Shown here: piece after piece, positions 1 to 6,815 of the stretch | How the letters are laid out: each line of letters begins with the position of its first letter | How positions within the stretch are numbered: the stretch's first letter is position 1 | From: Veillonella sp. | GTDB taxonomy: Bacteria > Bacillota_C > Negativicutes > Veillonellales > Veillonellaceae | NCBI GenBank assembly: GCA_018367495.1 | Contig: JAGZGB010000074.1 | Span: 1-7,880, forward strand | DNA length: 7,880 bases | Direction of reading: 5' to 3' | Program-made: the position numbers and the translations under genes | Notes under the pieces: model-generated | Told to the model about the DNA's origin: nothing | The model's database searches: none | What the model saw: only the letters and a program-made list of their open reading frames with translations

Positions 1-324
1 TGCTACAAGATGACCATTTTGTTTTTCGTTAAAGTTTTTCATGTATGCTGTATGTTGTTCAACGTTAAAGTCAACCTCACCATCACTTAACACTTGGTCT
101 GCTTGTACCAAGTCAGACATATCTACACCTTTAAAGGTATAACCTTGTTTCTCCAAAATTGGTTTTACACCTTTTTCAAACAATTCAGAGTACGGGCCTT
201 GAGATTTACTATAGGATAATTCTTTTTTAGCACTATTATCACTATTGTTTGAACCGCAGCCTGCTATAAAAGCTACGCTAAATACTAATGCCACACCAAG
301 GGCAAGAAGTTTCTTAAATTTCAT
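1..324 (-). CDS. metQ: MetQ methionine-binding lipoprotein of ABC importer (partial, N-terminal part)
   Basis: This is the extracytoplasmic substrate-binding lipoprotein (NLPA/MetQ family) that delivers methionine to the MetNI transporter encoded just upstream. I translated it by hand: 108 residues are in the window and the gene runs off the left edge still open. The protein starts MKFKKLLALG, followed by a hydrophobic signal segment and a lipobox FIAGC, with Cys23 as the predicted lipidated residue. A Ser/Asn-rich linker follows. The mature part has the NLPA-type start with GPYSELFEKGVKPIL, then KGVDMSDLVQADQVLSDGEVDFN and QHTAYM, typical of the family. The ATG at 322-324 follows a strong AGGAGGA ribosome site. 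It lies 53 bases after metI with no terminator between, so it is the third gene of the operon. Ligand preference (L- or D-methionine, or a related compound) cannot be read from this fragment. Confidence 0.93.
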   Translation of the reverse strand, partial: MKFKKLLALGVALVFSVAFIAGCGSNNSDNSAKKELSYSKSQGPYSELFEKGVKPILEKQGYTFKGVDMSDLVQADQVLSDGEVDFNVEQHTAYMKNFNEKQNGHLVA

Positions 325-377
325 GGTATATCCTCCTATACTTTTACAATCAACATCACTGAAATCTATATCATCAA

Positions 378-1049
378 TTAGGAACGACGTGCACGTCGTG
401 CAAAGTAGTTACCAATTGTTTGAATAATTTGAACAAAAATTATTAAAATAACAACAGTAAATAACATCAATGGGAAGTTCAACCGTTCATAACCATAAGT
501 AAGTGCTAAGTCACCTACACCACCAGCTCCGATGGCACCAGCCATTGCAGTAGCACCGATTAAACCAATAGTACCCGTTGTAATAGATAAAATAAGCGAG
601 CCCTTTGCCTCTGGTAGAAGAAAATGCCAAATCACTTCAAAGTGAGAAGCCCCCATTGATTGTGCAGCCTCGATAATGCCTTTATTGACCTCTAAAATAG
701 AATTTTCAAAGAGTCGAGCAAGATAAGGGGCAATAAATATAACGAGAGGAACAATAGCCGCCGTTGTACCAACTCGAGTTCCTACAATCATCTTTGTTAA
801 TGGCAAGATAAATACCATTAAGATAATAAAAGGTACGGAACGCACAATATTTACAATTGTATTTGTAATACTATAAACAATACTGTTTTTAACAATACCA
901 TTCGGATTGGTCACTACCAAGGTAACGGCTATAACTAGACCTAACACCGTACCGATAAAGAGCGATAAAAACACCATGTATAAGGTCTGCTCTGCAGCCA
1001 ATAGTAATTGGGAGCCAGGAACGCCTAATTCTTGCATAAAGAAATCCAT
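378..1049 (-). CDS. metI: MetI methionine ABC transporter permease
   Basis: This is the membrane-spanning permease of the methionine importer. It forms a homodimeric channel in the inner membrane and couples to the MetN ATPase. The predicted protein has 223 residues, close to the usual size of about 217, with about five hydrophobic segments. The EAA coupling loop is clear (EAAQSMGASHFEVIWHFLLP), with the conserved Gly that docks on the ATPase. The first in-frame ATG is at 1070. I prefer the ATG at 1047-1049, because an AGGAGGTGA ribosome site lies seven bases before it and the resulting start (MDFFMQEL) fits the family. This ATG shares one base with the metN stop (TAATG), which suggests translational coupling. 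metQ follows after 53 bases. Confidence 0.95.
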   Translation of the reverse strand: MDFFMQELGVPGSQLLLAAEQTLYMVFLSLFIGTVLGLVIAVTLVVTNPNGIVKNSIVYSITNTIVNIVRSVPFIILMVFILPLTKMIVGTRVGTTAAIVPLVIFIAPYLARLFENSILEVNKGIIEAAQSMGASHFEVIWHFLLPEAKGSLILSITTGTIGLIGATAMAGAIGAGGVGDLALTYGYERLNFPLMLFTVVILIIFVQIIQTIGNYFARRARRS

Positions 1050-2071
1050 TAGATAGTCACCTCCTGCCATTCGATACCTTGTGTTACAAGATATTCTTTT
1101 ACCTTGCCCACTTCAAGATCATCACCAATAAACTGAACAATAAAAATACCAAGTACGGTATGTTCTAACTCTGTTACCGTAGCAAATAACACGCTCGTTT
1201 CTAACTTAAAGGTTTTATTAATATGATATAGCACATTATCGGTCGTATTATTTCCCAAGAAATGCATCTTAAGAATTGTATATGGCCTTTTATCACAGGC
1301 CAAGGTATGTTTCACTGTTGATGGGATTTCATCAGGAATGACAGTCCTAACAAATCGTTTTGTTGTTTCATGTTTAGGTTTACTAAACACCTCAAGTACA
1401 GATCCGCTCTCTATGAGTTTCCCATGTTCCATAACCACAACGCGATTGCAAATTTTTTGAATTACATCAATCTCATGAGTTACGATAACAACTGTTACCC
1501 CTAATTCACGATTAACACGATCTAATAATTGAAGAATAGACTCTGTCGTATCTGGATCAAGAGCACTTGTTGCTTCATCGCAAAGCAGAATTGATGGATC
1601 TGTAGCCAACGCACGAGCAATACCAACGCGTTGTTTTTGACCACCAGATAATTCTCCAGGATACGCATTAGCTTTATCGCCTAAATCAACAAAGTCCAAT
1701 AATGTTTTAACCTTTTTATCAATCTCTGATTTCGGAGCCTTATTTAGAATTAATGGAATCGCCACATTATCATACACAGATTTAGCATTCAACAAATTGA
1801 ATTGTTGGAACACCATGCCAATGCGCTTACGCACCTTTCTGAGCTCATTAAAACTCAAGCCATTGATATTCACACCATCTATTTCGACATGACCAGAAGT
1901 AGGTACTTCTAAAGCATTAATCATGCGCAATAGTGTAGATTTACCAGCTCCACTAAAGCCAATAATGCCAAATATGTCACCTTTTTCTATGGTGAAGTTC
2001 ACATCAGATAATGCAGTAACTTTTTGCTTATTAACGTCAAACTCTTTCGTTACATTTCTTATAGCAATCAC
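1049..2071 (-). CDS. metN: MetN methionine ABC transporter ATP-binding protein
   Basis: This is the cytoplasmic ATPase that powers methionine import through MetI. Visible motifs in order are Walker A (GFSGAGKST, residues about 38-46), the Q-loop (VFQQFNLL), the ABC signature (LSGGQKQR), Walker B (ILLCDEATSALDP) and the switch His (VIVTHE). The last 80 or so residues (from about TLACDKRPY) match the position of the NIL/ACT-like domain, which in MetN binds methionine and inhibits transport when the cell is replete. The open frame extends upstream to a TTG at 2098. The GTG at 2069-2071 is the better start: GAGGTGG lies about seven bases before it, and the protein then begins MIAIRNVTKEF like other MetN proteins. 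This gives 340 residues. It is the first gene of metNIQ. Confidence 0.95.
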   Translation of the reverse strand: MIAIRNVTKEFDVNKQKVTALSDVNFTIEKGDIFGIIGFSGAGKSTLLRMINALEVPTSGHVEIDGVNINGLSFNELRKVRKRIGMVFQQFNLLNAKSVYDNVAIPLILNKAPKSEIDKKVKTLLDFVDLGDKANAYPGELSGGQKQRVGIARALATDPSILLCDEATSALDPDTTESILQLLDRVNRELGVTVVIVTHEIDVIQKICNRVVVMEHGKLIESGSVLEVFSKPKHETTKRFVRTVIPDEIPSTVKHTLACDKRPYTILKMHFLGNNTTDNVLYHINKTFKLETSVLFATVTELEHTVLGIFIVQFIGDDLEVGKVKEYLVTQGIEWQEVTI

Positions 2072-2116
2072 TGTACCACCTCTTTTCCCGCTGTCCAATA
2101 GGAATTAATCTTGATT

Positions 2117-2145
2117 TTAAAACATATCTAAAAGGTATGTTTTAA
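2117..2145. promoter_or_regulatory. 29-bp palindrome in the metNIQ leader (possible operator or hairpin)
   Basis: A perfect 10-bp inverted repeat, TTAAAACATA (2117-2126) and TATGTTTTAA (2136-2145), is separated by nine bases. It sits just downstream of the predicted metNIQ transcription start. It could be a repressor operator or an AU-rich leader hairpin. It has no U-run that would make it a terminator. No regulator can be named from the sequence. Confidence 0.5.
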
Positions 2146-2155
2146 TTGTATACTT

Positions 2156-2184
2156 AGATTACTACAATTTATAAAGACTGTCAA
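2156..2184 (-). promoter_or_regulatory. Probable metNIQ promoter
   Basis: On the minus strand a perfect TTGACA -35 box (2179-2184) is followed, after a 17-bp spacer, by TAATCT (2156-2161) as a weak -10. Transcription would begin near 2149, about 80 bases before the metN GTG. Spacing and position are good but the -10 matches consensus poorly. Confidence 0.5.
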
Positions 2185-2189
2185 ACACC

Positions 2190-2228
2190 AAAAAGAACCT
2201 CACCAATTAAAAGGTTGAGGTTCTTTTT
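2190..2228 (-). terminator. Intrinsic terminator of the EamA transporter gene
   Basis: A perfect 13-bp stem, AAAAAGAACCTCA (2190-2202) with TGAGGTTCTTTTT (2216-2228), encloses a 13-base loop. It begins two bases after the stop codon of the minus-strand transporter gene. In that direction the stem ends in TTCTTTTT, giving the U-run. It also insulates the metNIQ promoter from read-through. Confidence 0.9.
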
Positions 2229-2230
2229 AT

Positions 2231-3097
2231 TTATCTATATCGATTAAAGAGAAATAGTGAGCCTAATATTATCGGTGCGCCAATATAAAGGCCTAAATTT
2301 GGAAATTCCCCCAATAAAAAAGCTGCTACTATAGCTGCCACAATTGGCGAGAGATACATAAAGTTCGTTACATCAGAAACTTTTTCAGCATGTTCAAAGG
2401 CATAGCTCCAAAATACGAACCCTAATGCACTAGAAAAGAATGCCAGGTATACCATAGCAAGCTTAGCAGTAATTGGTGCGGCGACAATCATTTCAATAGC
2501 ATGATCTGCAAATGGTAGTGCCATGATAGCACCGGTAAACATAGACCACATAGCAATGGTAATAGAGTTATAACCTTTTAGGCTAAGGCCACGATTTAGA
2601 ATGTTATAAATTGCAAATAGTATCATCCCCAATAAAGTCCACACAGCACCCATAGGAATAGTAAGTGTGGAATTCCAAAGAATAATAACGGCCACACCTA
2701 TAAAAGCAGTTATGGTGAAGATCCAACCTATAGGACGTATTTTATCCTTATAGACTACCAATGCCATCAATGCTGTAGTCATCGGTGTCAAAGCCATAAT
2801 AATACTAGATGTAGCGGCCGGTATTGTTCGCAATCCTTCATTAAAAACGACTTGATAAACAAAGTTTCCTGTAGCCCCTAGCAAAATATATATGCCCCAC
2901 TCTCGCCAAGATGTAGGTATATGTAATCCCTTAAATACACCGATAATTAGCATGAGTATAGCACCACCTACAACCCTCGCTACCGAGAGTGTCAATGCAT
3001 CTACTGATTGCAATGCTAACTTACCAAAAGGAAAGGCCGTAGCCCATACAGCAATCGTGGCAGATGCCCCTAATATGGCTTTCATTTGATTTGTCAT
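2231..3097 (-). CDS. EamA/DMT-family membrane transporter
   Basis: This is an inner-membrane transporter of the drug/metabolite transporter superfamily with two EamA repeats. The 288-residue protein is hydrophobic throughout, with about ten predicted membrane segments. The N-terminal signature ATIAVWATAFPFGKLAL is typical, as are the end of repeat 1 (AATSSIIMALTPMTTALMA) and the matching end of repeat 2 (MYLSPIVAAIVAAFLLGE). Members export amino acids, metabolites or drugs, and the substrate cannot be predicted here. The frame opens at an ATG at 3101-3103, but the AAGGTGG ribosome site directly abuts that codon. The ATG at 3095-3097 lies six bases from it and is the better start (MTNQMKAIL). 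The gene appears to be monocistronic, with its own terminator, and is divergent from the PFL operon. No functional link to either neighbour is evident. Confidence 0.9.
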   Translation of the reverse strand: MTNQMKAILGASATIAVWATAFPFGKLALQSVDALTLSVARVVGGAILMLIIGVFKGLHIPTSWREWGIYILLGATGNFVYQVVFNEGLRTIPAATSSIIMALTPMTTALMALVVYKDKIRPIGWIFTITAFIGVAVIILWNSTLTIPMGAVWTLLGMILFAIYNILNRGLSLKGYNSITIAMWSMFTGAIMALPFADHAIEMIVAAPITAKLAMVYLAFFSSALGFVFWSYAFEHAEKVSDVTNFMYLSPIVAAIVAAFLLGEFPNLGLYIGAPIILGSLFLFNRYR

Positions 3098-3141
3098 TAG
3101 CATCCACCTTTCTACGTAATTCTTAAATCAATACTATCTAG

Positions 3142-3172
3142 ATATTACCATAATAAGGCGCTATTATTCCAA
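3142..3172 (-). promoter_or_regulatory. Possible promoter of the EamA transporter gene
   Basis: On the minus strand there is TTGGAA (3167-3172), a 19-bp spacer and TAATAT (3142-3147), preceded by TGG, which would make an extended -10. The spacing is slightly long, so this is only a candidate. Confidence 0.3.
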
Positions 3173-3369
3173 GAATATCCATCCCCCTATATCTAATACC
3201 TTCTATTTATTGATATAGATTTTCATTATTTAAAGATAATATAAAAATCAAAATCCCAGGTACACATATCCATATAATCCAGCTTAAAGTCTATAATAAA
3301 TGGGTTTTAAATAATGAATTTATTATTATTAAATTATAAATAAGAACTATTCTTACGAAAATTGCATAG

Positions 3370-3388
3370 TATATATTGAAAATATATA
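3370..3388. repeat. AT-rich inverted repeat upstream of pfl
   Basis: TATATATT (3370-3377) and AATATATA (3381-3388) form a perfect 8-bp inverted repeat around GAA. It lies about 10 bp upstream of the larger palindrome at 3399-3417. It may be an operator or a promoter-upstream element, but it could be chance in such AT-rich DNA. Confidence 0.35.
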
Positions 3389-3398
3389 TCATTTAAAA

Positions 3399-3417
3399 TT
3401 TGTTAAATCGTGACAAA
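3399..3417. promoter_or_regulatory. Palindromic operator candidate (Rex/FNR-like) of the pfl operon
   Basis: TTTGTTAAATCGTGACAAA is a 19-bp imperfect palindrome with six of seven pairs matching in each arm (TTTGTTA / TGACAAA). The arms resemble those of the redox repressor Rex (TTGTTAA or TTGTGAA with its inverse), a known regulator of fermentation genes in Firmicutes. The centre-to-centre spacing is one base shorter than the usual 18-bp Rex site. It overlaps GTGACA, a possible -35 box. Confidence 0.4.
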
Positions 3418-3419
3418 CA

Positions 3420-3449
3420 TTGTACACTATAAGCATAGAAATCTATAGT
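3420..3449 (+). promoter_or_regulatory. Possible core promoter of the pfl operon
   Basis: TATAGT (3444-3449) is a good -10 box, with a poor -35 TTGTAC (3420-3425) 18 bases upstream. This would start transcription near 3456, leaving a short leader that contains the GGAGGT ribosome site. A second -10-like box, TATAAG (3428-3433), lacks a well-placed -35. The exact promoter is uncertain. Confidence 0.35.
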
Positions 3450-3473
3450 TATATCCTTTTATGGAGGTGCAAA

Positions 3474-5591
3474 ATGCAACATACTGCATGGAAAGATTTT
3501 AACACAGGTGTGTGGGATAAAGCCGTTGACGTACGTGACTTTATTCAAAGAAACTATATCCCCTATGAAGGGGACGATTCCTTCCTTGCTGGTCCTACAG
3601 AAAGAACGACAAAATTATGGGACCAAGTAATGAAGCTTTACGAAGAAGAACGTGAAAAAGGCGGCATGCTCGATGCCGATACTTCCGTGGCCACACACAT
3701 TACTGCCCATGCGCCAGGATATATCGACAAAGATCTTGAAACAATCGTTGGTTTGCAAACTGATAAACCACTAAAACGAGCTATGTTCCCTTATGGTGGC
3801 TTGCGCACAGCAAAATCTGCTATTGAAGAATACGGATTCAAAATGGATCCGCAAACAGAAGACTTCTTCAAAAAGCACCGTAAAACTCACAATGATGGCG
3901 TATTTGATGTATATACACCTGAAATGCGTGCCGCTCGTACAGCTCATATCGTAACTGGTTTGCCCGATGCTTACAGCCGTGGCCGTATCATCGGCGACTA
4001 TCGTCGTATCGCGTTGTATGGTATTGATTACCTCATCGAAGATAAAAAAGAACAATTCAGCATCACTATGGGCGATATGCTGGAAGATGTAATTCGAGAC
4101 CGCGAAGAGATTCAAGAGCAAATTCGTTCCTTAAAGGAATTAAAAGAAATGGCTGCATCCTATGGCTACGATATTTCTGGACCTGCCAAAGATGTTAAAG
4201 AAGCTATGCAATGGATTTACTTCGGCTACCTTGGCGCCATTAAAGAGCAAAACGGTGCGGCTATGTCCATCGGTCGTAATTCTACATTCCTAGATATCTA
4301 CGCTGAACGCGACCTTCGCAATGGTACATATACTGAAGAACAAATTCAAGAGTTTGTAGATCATTTCATTATGAAATTGCGTATGGTACGCTTCGCACGT
4401 ATCCACGAATACAACAACCTGTTCACAGGCGATCCTGTGTGGACTACTGAATCCATCGGTGGTATGGGTACTGACGGTCGTACATTGGTATCCAAAATGT
4501 CCTTCCGTTACTTACATACATTGACTAACCTTGGTCCTGCTCCAGAACCAAACCTCACTGTATTGTGGTCCCCTCGCATGCCAATCGGCTTCCGCCGCTT
4601 CTGTGCGAAATTATCCATTGAAACATCTTCCATCCAATACGAAAATGACGACTTAATGCGCCCTAACTCTGGTGATGACTACGCTATCGCATGCTGCGTA
4701 TCTCCAATGCGCATTGGTAAAGAAATGCAATTCTTCGGTGCTCGTTCCAACTTGGCTAAATGCTTGCTATACGCAATTAATGGTGGCATTGATGAAAAAT
4801 TAAAAAAACAAATTGGTCCTAAATACCGCCCTATCACTTCCGAATACTTAGAATTTGACGAAGTATGGGAAAAATTTGACGACATGATGGAATGGTTAGC
4901 AGGCGTATATGTAAACGCATTGAACATCATTCATTACATGCACGATAAATACGCTTATGAAAAACTAGAAATGGCATTGCATGACCGCAAGGTAACTCGT
5001 TGGTTTGCAACGGGTATTGCTGGTTTATCCGTAGTAGCTGACTCCTTGTCCGCTATTAAATATGCTAAGGTAAAACCTATTCGTGACGAAAACGGCATCG
5101 CTGTTGATTTCGAAATCGAAGGTGACTTCCCTAAATATGGTAACGATGACGATCGTGTAGATAGCTTGGCAGCAAAAGTTGTTTCCACATTTATGAACAA
5201 AATTCGTAAACATCCTACATACCGTCAATCCGTTCCTACTATGAGCTTGTTAACAATTACTTCCAACGTAGTATATGGTACTGCAACAGGTTCCACACCA
5301 GACGGCCGTAAAGCCGGTGAAGCTTTCGCTCCTGGTGCTAACCCAATGCACGGTCGTGACACTCACGGTGCTGTTTCTTCGTTGGCATCCGTAGCAAAAA
5401 TGCCATGGCGTGATAGCTCTGATGGTATTTCCAATACCTTCTCTATCGTTCCTGATGCATTAGGTAAATCTGGTGAAACATTTGTGTCCGTCAGCGATTT
5501 TGATATTGAATTAGATCCATCTCAATTGCCTAATTCCAATACAAACTTCGCATGCAGCGAACCGAATGTTACTATAAAGGAAGATAAATAA
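3474..5591 (+). CDS. pflB: Pyruvate formate-lyase large part, lacking the glycyl-radical domain (split PFL)
   Basis: This encodes the main barrel of pyruvate formate-lyase, the cytoplasmic enzyme that converts pyruvate and CoA to acetyl-CoA and formate under anaerobic conditions. Family features include [32 protein letters not shown] and the catalytic pair in IACCVSPM (Cys407 and Cys408, equivalent to Cys418/Cys419 of E. coli). Similarity continues to [16 protein letters not shown] (Lys665). There a normal PFL would enter the linker and glycyl-radical domain. Here a different 40-residue acidic tail follows and the protein stops at 705 residues, so it has no radical glycine. The missing domain is the next gene. 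The open frame reaches back to 3420, but the ATG at 3474-3476 is preceded by GGAGGT five bases away and gives the usual PFL start MQHTAWKDF. No focA formate channel gene adjoins it. Confidence 0.93.
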   Translation: MQHTAWKDFNTGVWDKAVDVRDFIQRNYIPYEGDDSFLAGPTERTTKLWDQVMKLYEEEREKGGMLDADTSVATHITAHAPGYIDKDLETIVGLQTDKPLKRAMFPYGGLRTAKSAIEEYGFKMDPQTEDFFKKHRKTHNDGVFDVYTPEMRAARTAHIVTGLPDAYSRGRIIGDYRRIALYGIDYLIEDKKEQFSITMGDMLEDVIRDREEIQEQIRSLKELKEMAASYGYDISGPAKDVKEAMQWIYFGYLGAIKEQNGAAMSIGRNSTFLDIYAERDLRNGTYTEEQIQEFVDHFIMKLRMVRFARIHEYNNLFTGDPVWTTESIGGMGTDGRTLVSKMSFRYLHTLTNLGPAPEPNLTVLWSPRMPIGFRRFCAKLSIETSSIQYENDDLMRPNSGDDYAIACCVSPMRIGKEMQFFGARSNLAKCLLYAINGGIDEKLKKQIGPKYRPITSEYLEFDEVWEKFDDMMEWLAGVYVNALNIIHYMHDKYAYEKLEMALHDRKVTRWFATGIAGLSVVADSLSAIKYAKVKPIRDENGIAVDFEIEGDFPKYGNDDDRVDSLAAKVVSTFMNKIRKHPTYRQSVPTMSLLTITSNVVYGTATGSTPDGRKAGEAFAPGANPMHGRDTHGAVSSLASVAKMPWRDSSDGISNTFSIVPDALGKSGETFVSVSDFDIELDPSQLPNSNTNFACSEPNVTIKEDK

Positions 5592-5602
5592 CGTCTTTCA
5601 TA

Positions 5603-5632
5603 GTATCGGACTGCTTTCACCGGCACCGATAC
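5603..5632 (+). promoter_or_regulatory. Hairpin between the two PFL genes
   Basis: GTATCGG (5603-5609) and CCGATAC (5626-5632) form a perfect 7-bp stem around a 16-base loop, 12 bases after the large-gene stop. No U-run follows, so it is unlikely to terminate transcription. It may stabilise or mark a processing point in the mRNA, or tune expression of the downstream gene. Confidence 0.5.
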
Positions 5633-5666
5633 GAGTGTTAGTCTTGGTTGAAAGGAGGCAATACCC

Positions 5667-5906
5667 ATGAGCAACCAACAACAAGTTGATAACTTGGTAG
5701 AGTTATTGGATGGCTACTCCCAAAAAGGCGGTCATCATTTGAACGTTAACGTGTTCACTCGTGAAACATTGTTAGACGCTCAAAAACATCCTGAGTTGTA
5801 TCCTCAATTGACTGTTCGTGTATCTGGTTACGCAGTACACTTCAGCAAATTGACAAAACAACAACAGGACGAAGTTATTTCCCGTACATTCCATCAACAA
5901 ATCTAA
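5667..5906 (+). CDS. Stand-alone glycyl-radical domain of pyruvate formate-lyase (small subunit)
   Basis: This 79-residue protein is the C-terminal glycyl-radical domain of PFL as a separate polypeptide. It starts [17 protein letters not shown], continues GGHHLNVNV, then [15 protein letters not shown], with Gly54 as the predicted radical site, and ends with VISRTF near the C-terminus. These match the last 70 or so residues of full-length PFL in order, including the NL..LLDGY stretch that lies before the GG.HLNVNV motif. That stretch is absent from the E. coli stress protein GrcA (YfiD), which has an unrelated N-terminal extension. The protein is therefore better seen as the missing half of the upstream gene than as a repair spare part, although the two roles may overlap. 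A strong AAAGGAGG site lies eight bases before the ATG. PflA starts 12 bases after its stop. It should be activated by PflA and dock on the large protein. Confidence 0.93.
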   Translation: MSNQQQVDNLVELLDGYSQKGGHHLNVNVFTRETLLDAQKHPELYPQLTVRVSGYAVHFSKLTKQQQDEVISRTFHQQI

Positions 5907-5918
5907 TCGAGGTTTCCT

Positions 5919-6695
5919 ATGACTGGACGTATTCATTCAGTTGAAACGATGGGTACAGTTGATGGTCCAGGCATGCGCATGGTGGTCTTCCTCCAAGGAT
6001 GCCCCATGCGTTGTGCTTATTGCCACAATCCCGACACATGGAATGAAAGTAGCGATGATGTTAAATTCATGACCGTTGGAGAATTGTGGGACCAGTACGA
6101 ACGTAACCGCCAGTTTTATACTAATGGTGGTATCACCGTCACAGGTGGGGAAGCTCTCATGCAAATTGACTTTGTTACTGAGCTTTTCACATATTTCCGT
6201 GAAAGAAACGTCCATACCTGTTTAGATACAAGTGGAATTTGTTTTGATCCCCACCAAGAGGTGGCCTACCGTAAGCTACTCAGTGTCACTAGTCTCGTCA
6301 TCCTAGACATTAAGGAAATCGATGATGATAAACATCTGTGGTTAACAGGCAAATCGTTAGAGCCTATTCTCGGCTTTGCTCGATTGACAGCAGACGTAGA
6401 AGTTCCCATTTGGGTTCGTCACGTTGTGGTTCCAACAATTACAGATAATGCAGATCATCACTATCGTCTAGGCTTTTTCCTAGGATCTCTGAAAAACTTA
6501 CAAGCCGTTGATTGCTTACCATATCACGTTATGGGTACTGCTAAATATAAGGAGTTAGGTATTACCTATCGCCTAGAGGGCATACCAGCTGCCACAAAAG
6601 ATATTGCAGCTAAAGCGACAAAAACCGTGGTGGAAGGAATCAAGGCCTATCGACGCCATTGGTGGAGTCCCATCAAAACACAACATCAATCATAA
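5919..6695 (+). CDS. pflA: Pyruvate formate-lyase activating enzyme (radical SAM)
   Basis: This radical-SAM enzyme uses S-adenosylmethionine and a [4Fe-4S] cluster to abstract a hydrogen from the PFL glycine. The 258-residue protein has the glycyl-radical activase start IHSVETMGTVDGPGMR, the cluster motif CPMRCAYC (Cys28, Cys32, Cys35), HNPDTW, the SAM-binding TGGEALMQ and a later LDIKEIDD segment. Length is close to E. coli PflA (246). No extra ferredoxin-like cluster insert is present, as expected for the PFL-type rather than the glycerol dehydratase-type activase. It starts 12 bases after the small PFL gene, with a modest GAGG site six bases upstream, so it is co-transcribed and probably made in smaller amounts. 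Its natural target here would be a separate 79-residue protein rather than a domain of a large dimer. Confidence 0.95.
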   Translation: MTGRIHSVETMGTVDGPGMRMVVFLQGCPMRCAYCHNPDTWNESSDDVKFMTVGELWDQYERNRQFYTNGGITVTGGEALMQIDFVTELFTYFRERNVHTCLDTSGICFDPHQEVAYRKLLSVTSLVILDIKEIDDDKHLWLTGKSLEPILGFARLTADVEVPIWVRHVVVPTITDNADHHYRLGFFLGSLKNLQAVDCLPYHVMGTAKYKELGITYRLEGIPAATKDIAAKATKTVVEGIKAYRRHWWSPIKTQHQS

Positions 6696-6755
6696 TCAAG
6701 TTTGAGGAAAACTACCTCCCTTGATATATATACACATATATATTAAAAACTTGAT
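6695..6755 (+). repeat. Nested inverted repeats downstream of pflA
   Basis: ATCAAG (6695-6700), overlapping the pflA stop, can pair with CTTGAT (6720-6725) over an inner GAGG/CCTC stem. Alternatively ATCAAGTTT (6695-6703) can pair with AAACTTGAT (6747-6755) over nine perfect bases, enclosing an AT-rich hairpin. The two foldings exclude each other. There is no clear U-run, so this may be an mRNA 3'-end structure rather than the main terminator. Confidence 0.45.
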
Positions 6756-6770
6756 CTATGATAGCCCTAA

Positions 6771-6813
6771 ACAATAGAGCCGCCCCCACACAACCGGGGA
6801 CGGCTCTTATTGT
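6771..6813. terminator. Strong terminator hairpin between convergent pflA and ATPase genes
   Basis: GAGCCG (6777-6782) pairs with CGGCTC (6801-6806). It is extended inward by CCCC/GGGG after one mismatch and outward by ACAATA/TATTGT with one bulged T. The loop is eight bases. A U-rich run (TTATTGTATTTAT) follows on the plus strand, ending the pfl transcript. On the minus strand it lies just after the ATPase stop and has a weaker U-rich tail, so it probably serves both genes. Confidence 0.85.
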
Positions 6814-6815
6814 AT

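Larger units (their letters stand above)
3104..3473. other. AT-rich divergent intergenic region
   Basis: This gap of about 370 bases separates the divergent EamA gene and PFL operon. I see no credible coding frame or structured RNA in it. It holds the candidate EamA promoter near 3142-3172, a long AT-rich tract from about 3205 to 3400, an inverted repeat at 3370-3388, a Rex/FNR-like palindrome at 3399-3417 and the PFL promoter region. The length and AT-richness suit a strongly regulated promoter. Confidence 0.7.

Noticed and set aside
3399..3417. CcpA catabolite-response (cre) site
   Set aside because: The TG and CG positions do not fit the cre spacing; the CG is two bases too far from the TG.
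3420..3473. Upstream 18-residue N-terminal extension of the large PFL protein
   Set aside because: It would start at a TTG-like codon within the promoter region with no ribosome site, and the ATG at 3474 has an ideal one and matches family starts.
3771..5228. Minus-strand open frames inside the large PFL gene
   Set aside because: They are antisense shadows of a clearly conserved coding sequence, with no family resemblance or ribosome sites of note.
5589..5667. Stop read-through, ribosome hopping or a sequencing frameshift joining the two PFL pieces
   Set aside because: There are three in-frame stops of different types, no recognisable PFL sequence in the spacer, and a strong ribosome site with ATG for the second gene.
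5635..5670. Short GTG-started 11-codon reading frame ending in a TGA that overlaps the small-subunit ATG
   Set aside because: It has no ribosome site of its own and the open frame is short enough to be chance. Translational coupling through it cannot be supported from sequence alone.
5667..5906. Annotating the 79-residue protein simply as the stress cofactor GrcA (YfiD)
   Set aside because: It contains the PFL linker stretch NLVELLDGY, lacks the GrcA-type N-terminal extension, and sits directly after a PFL gene that lacks this very domain.
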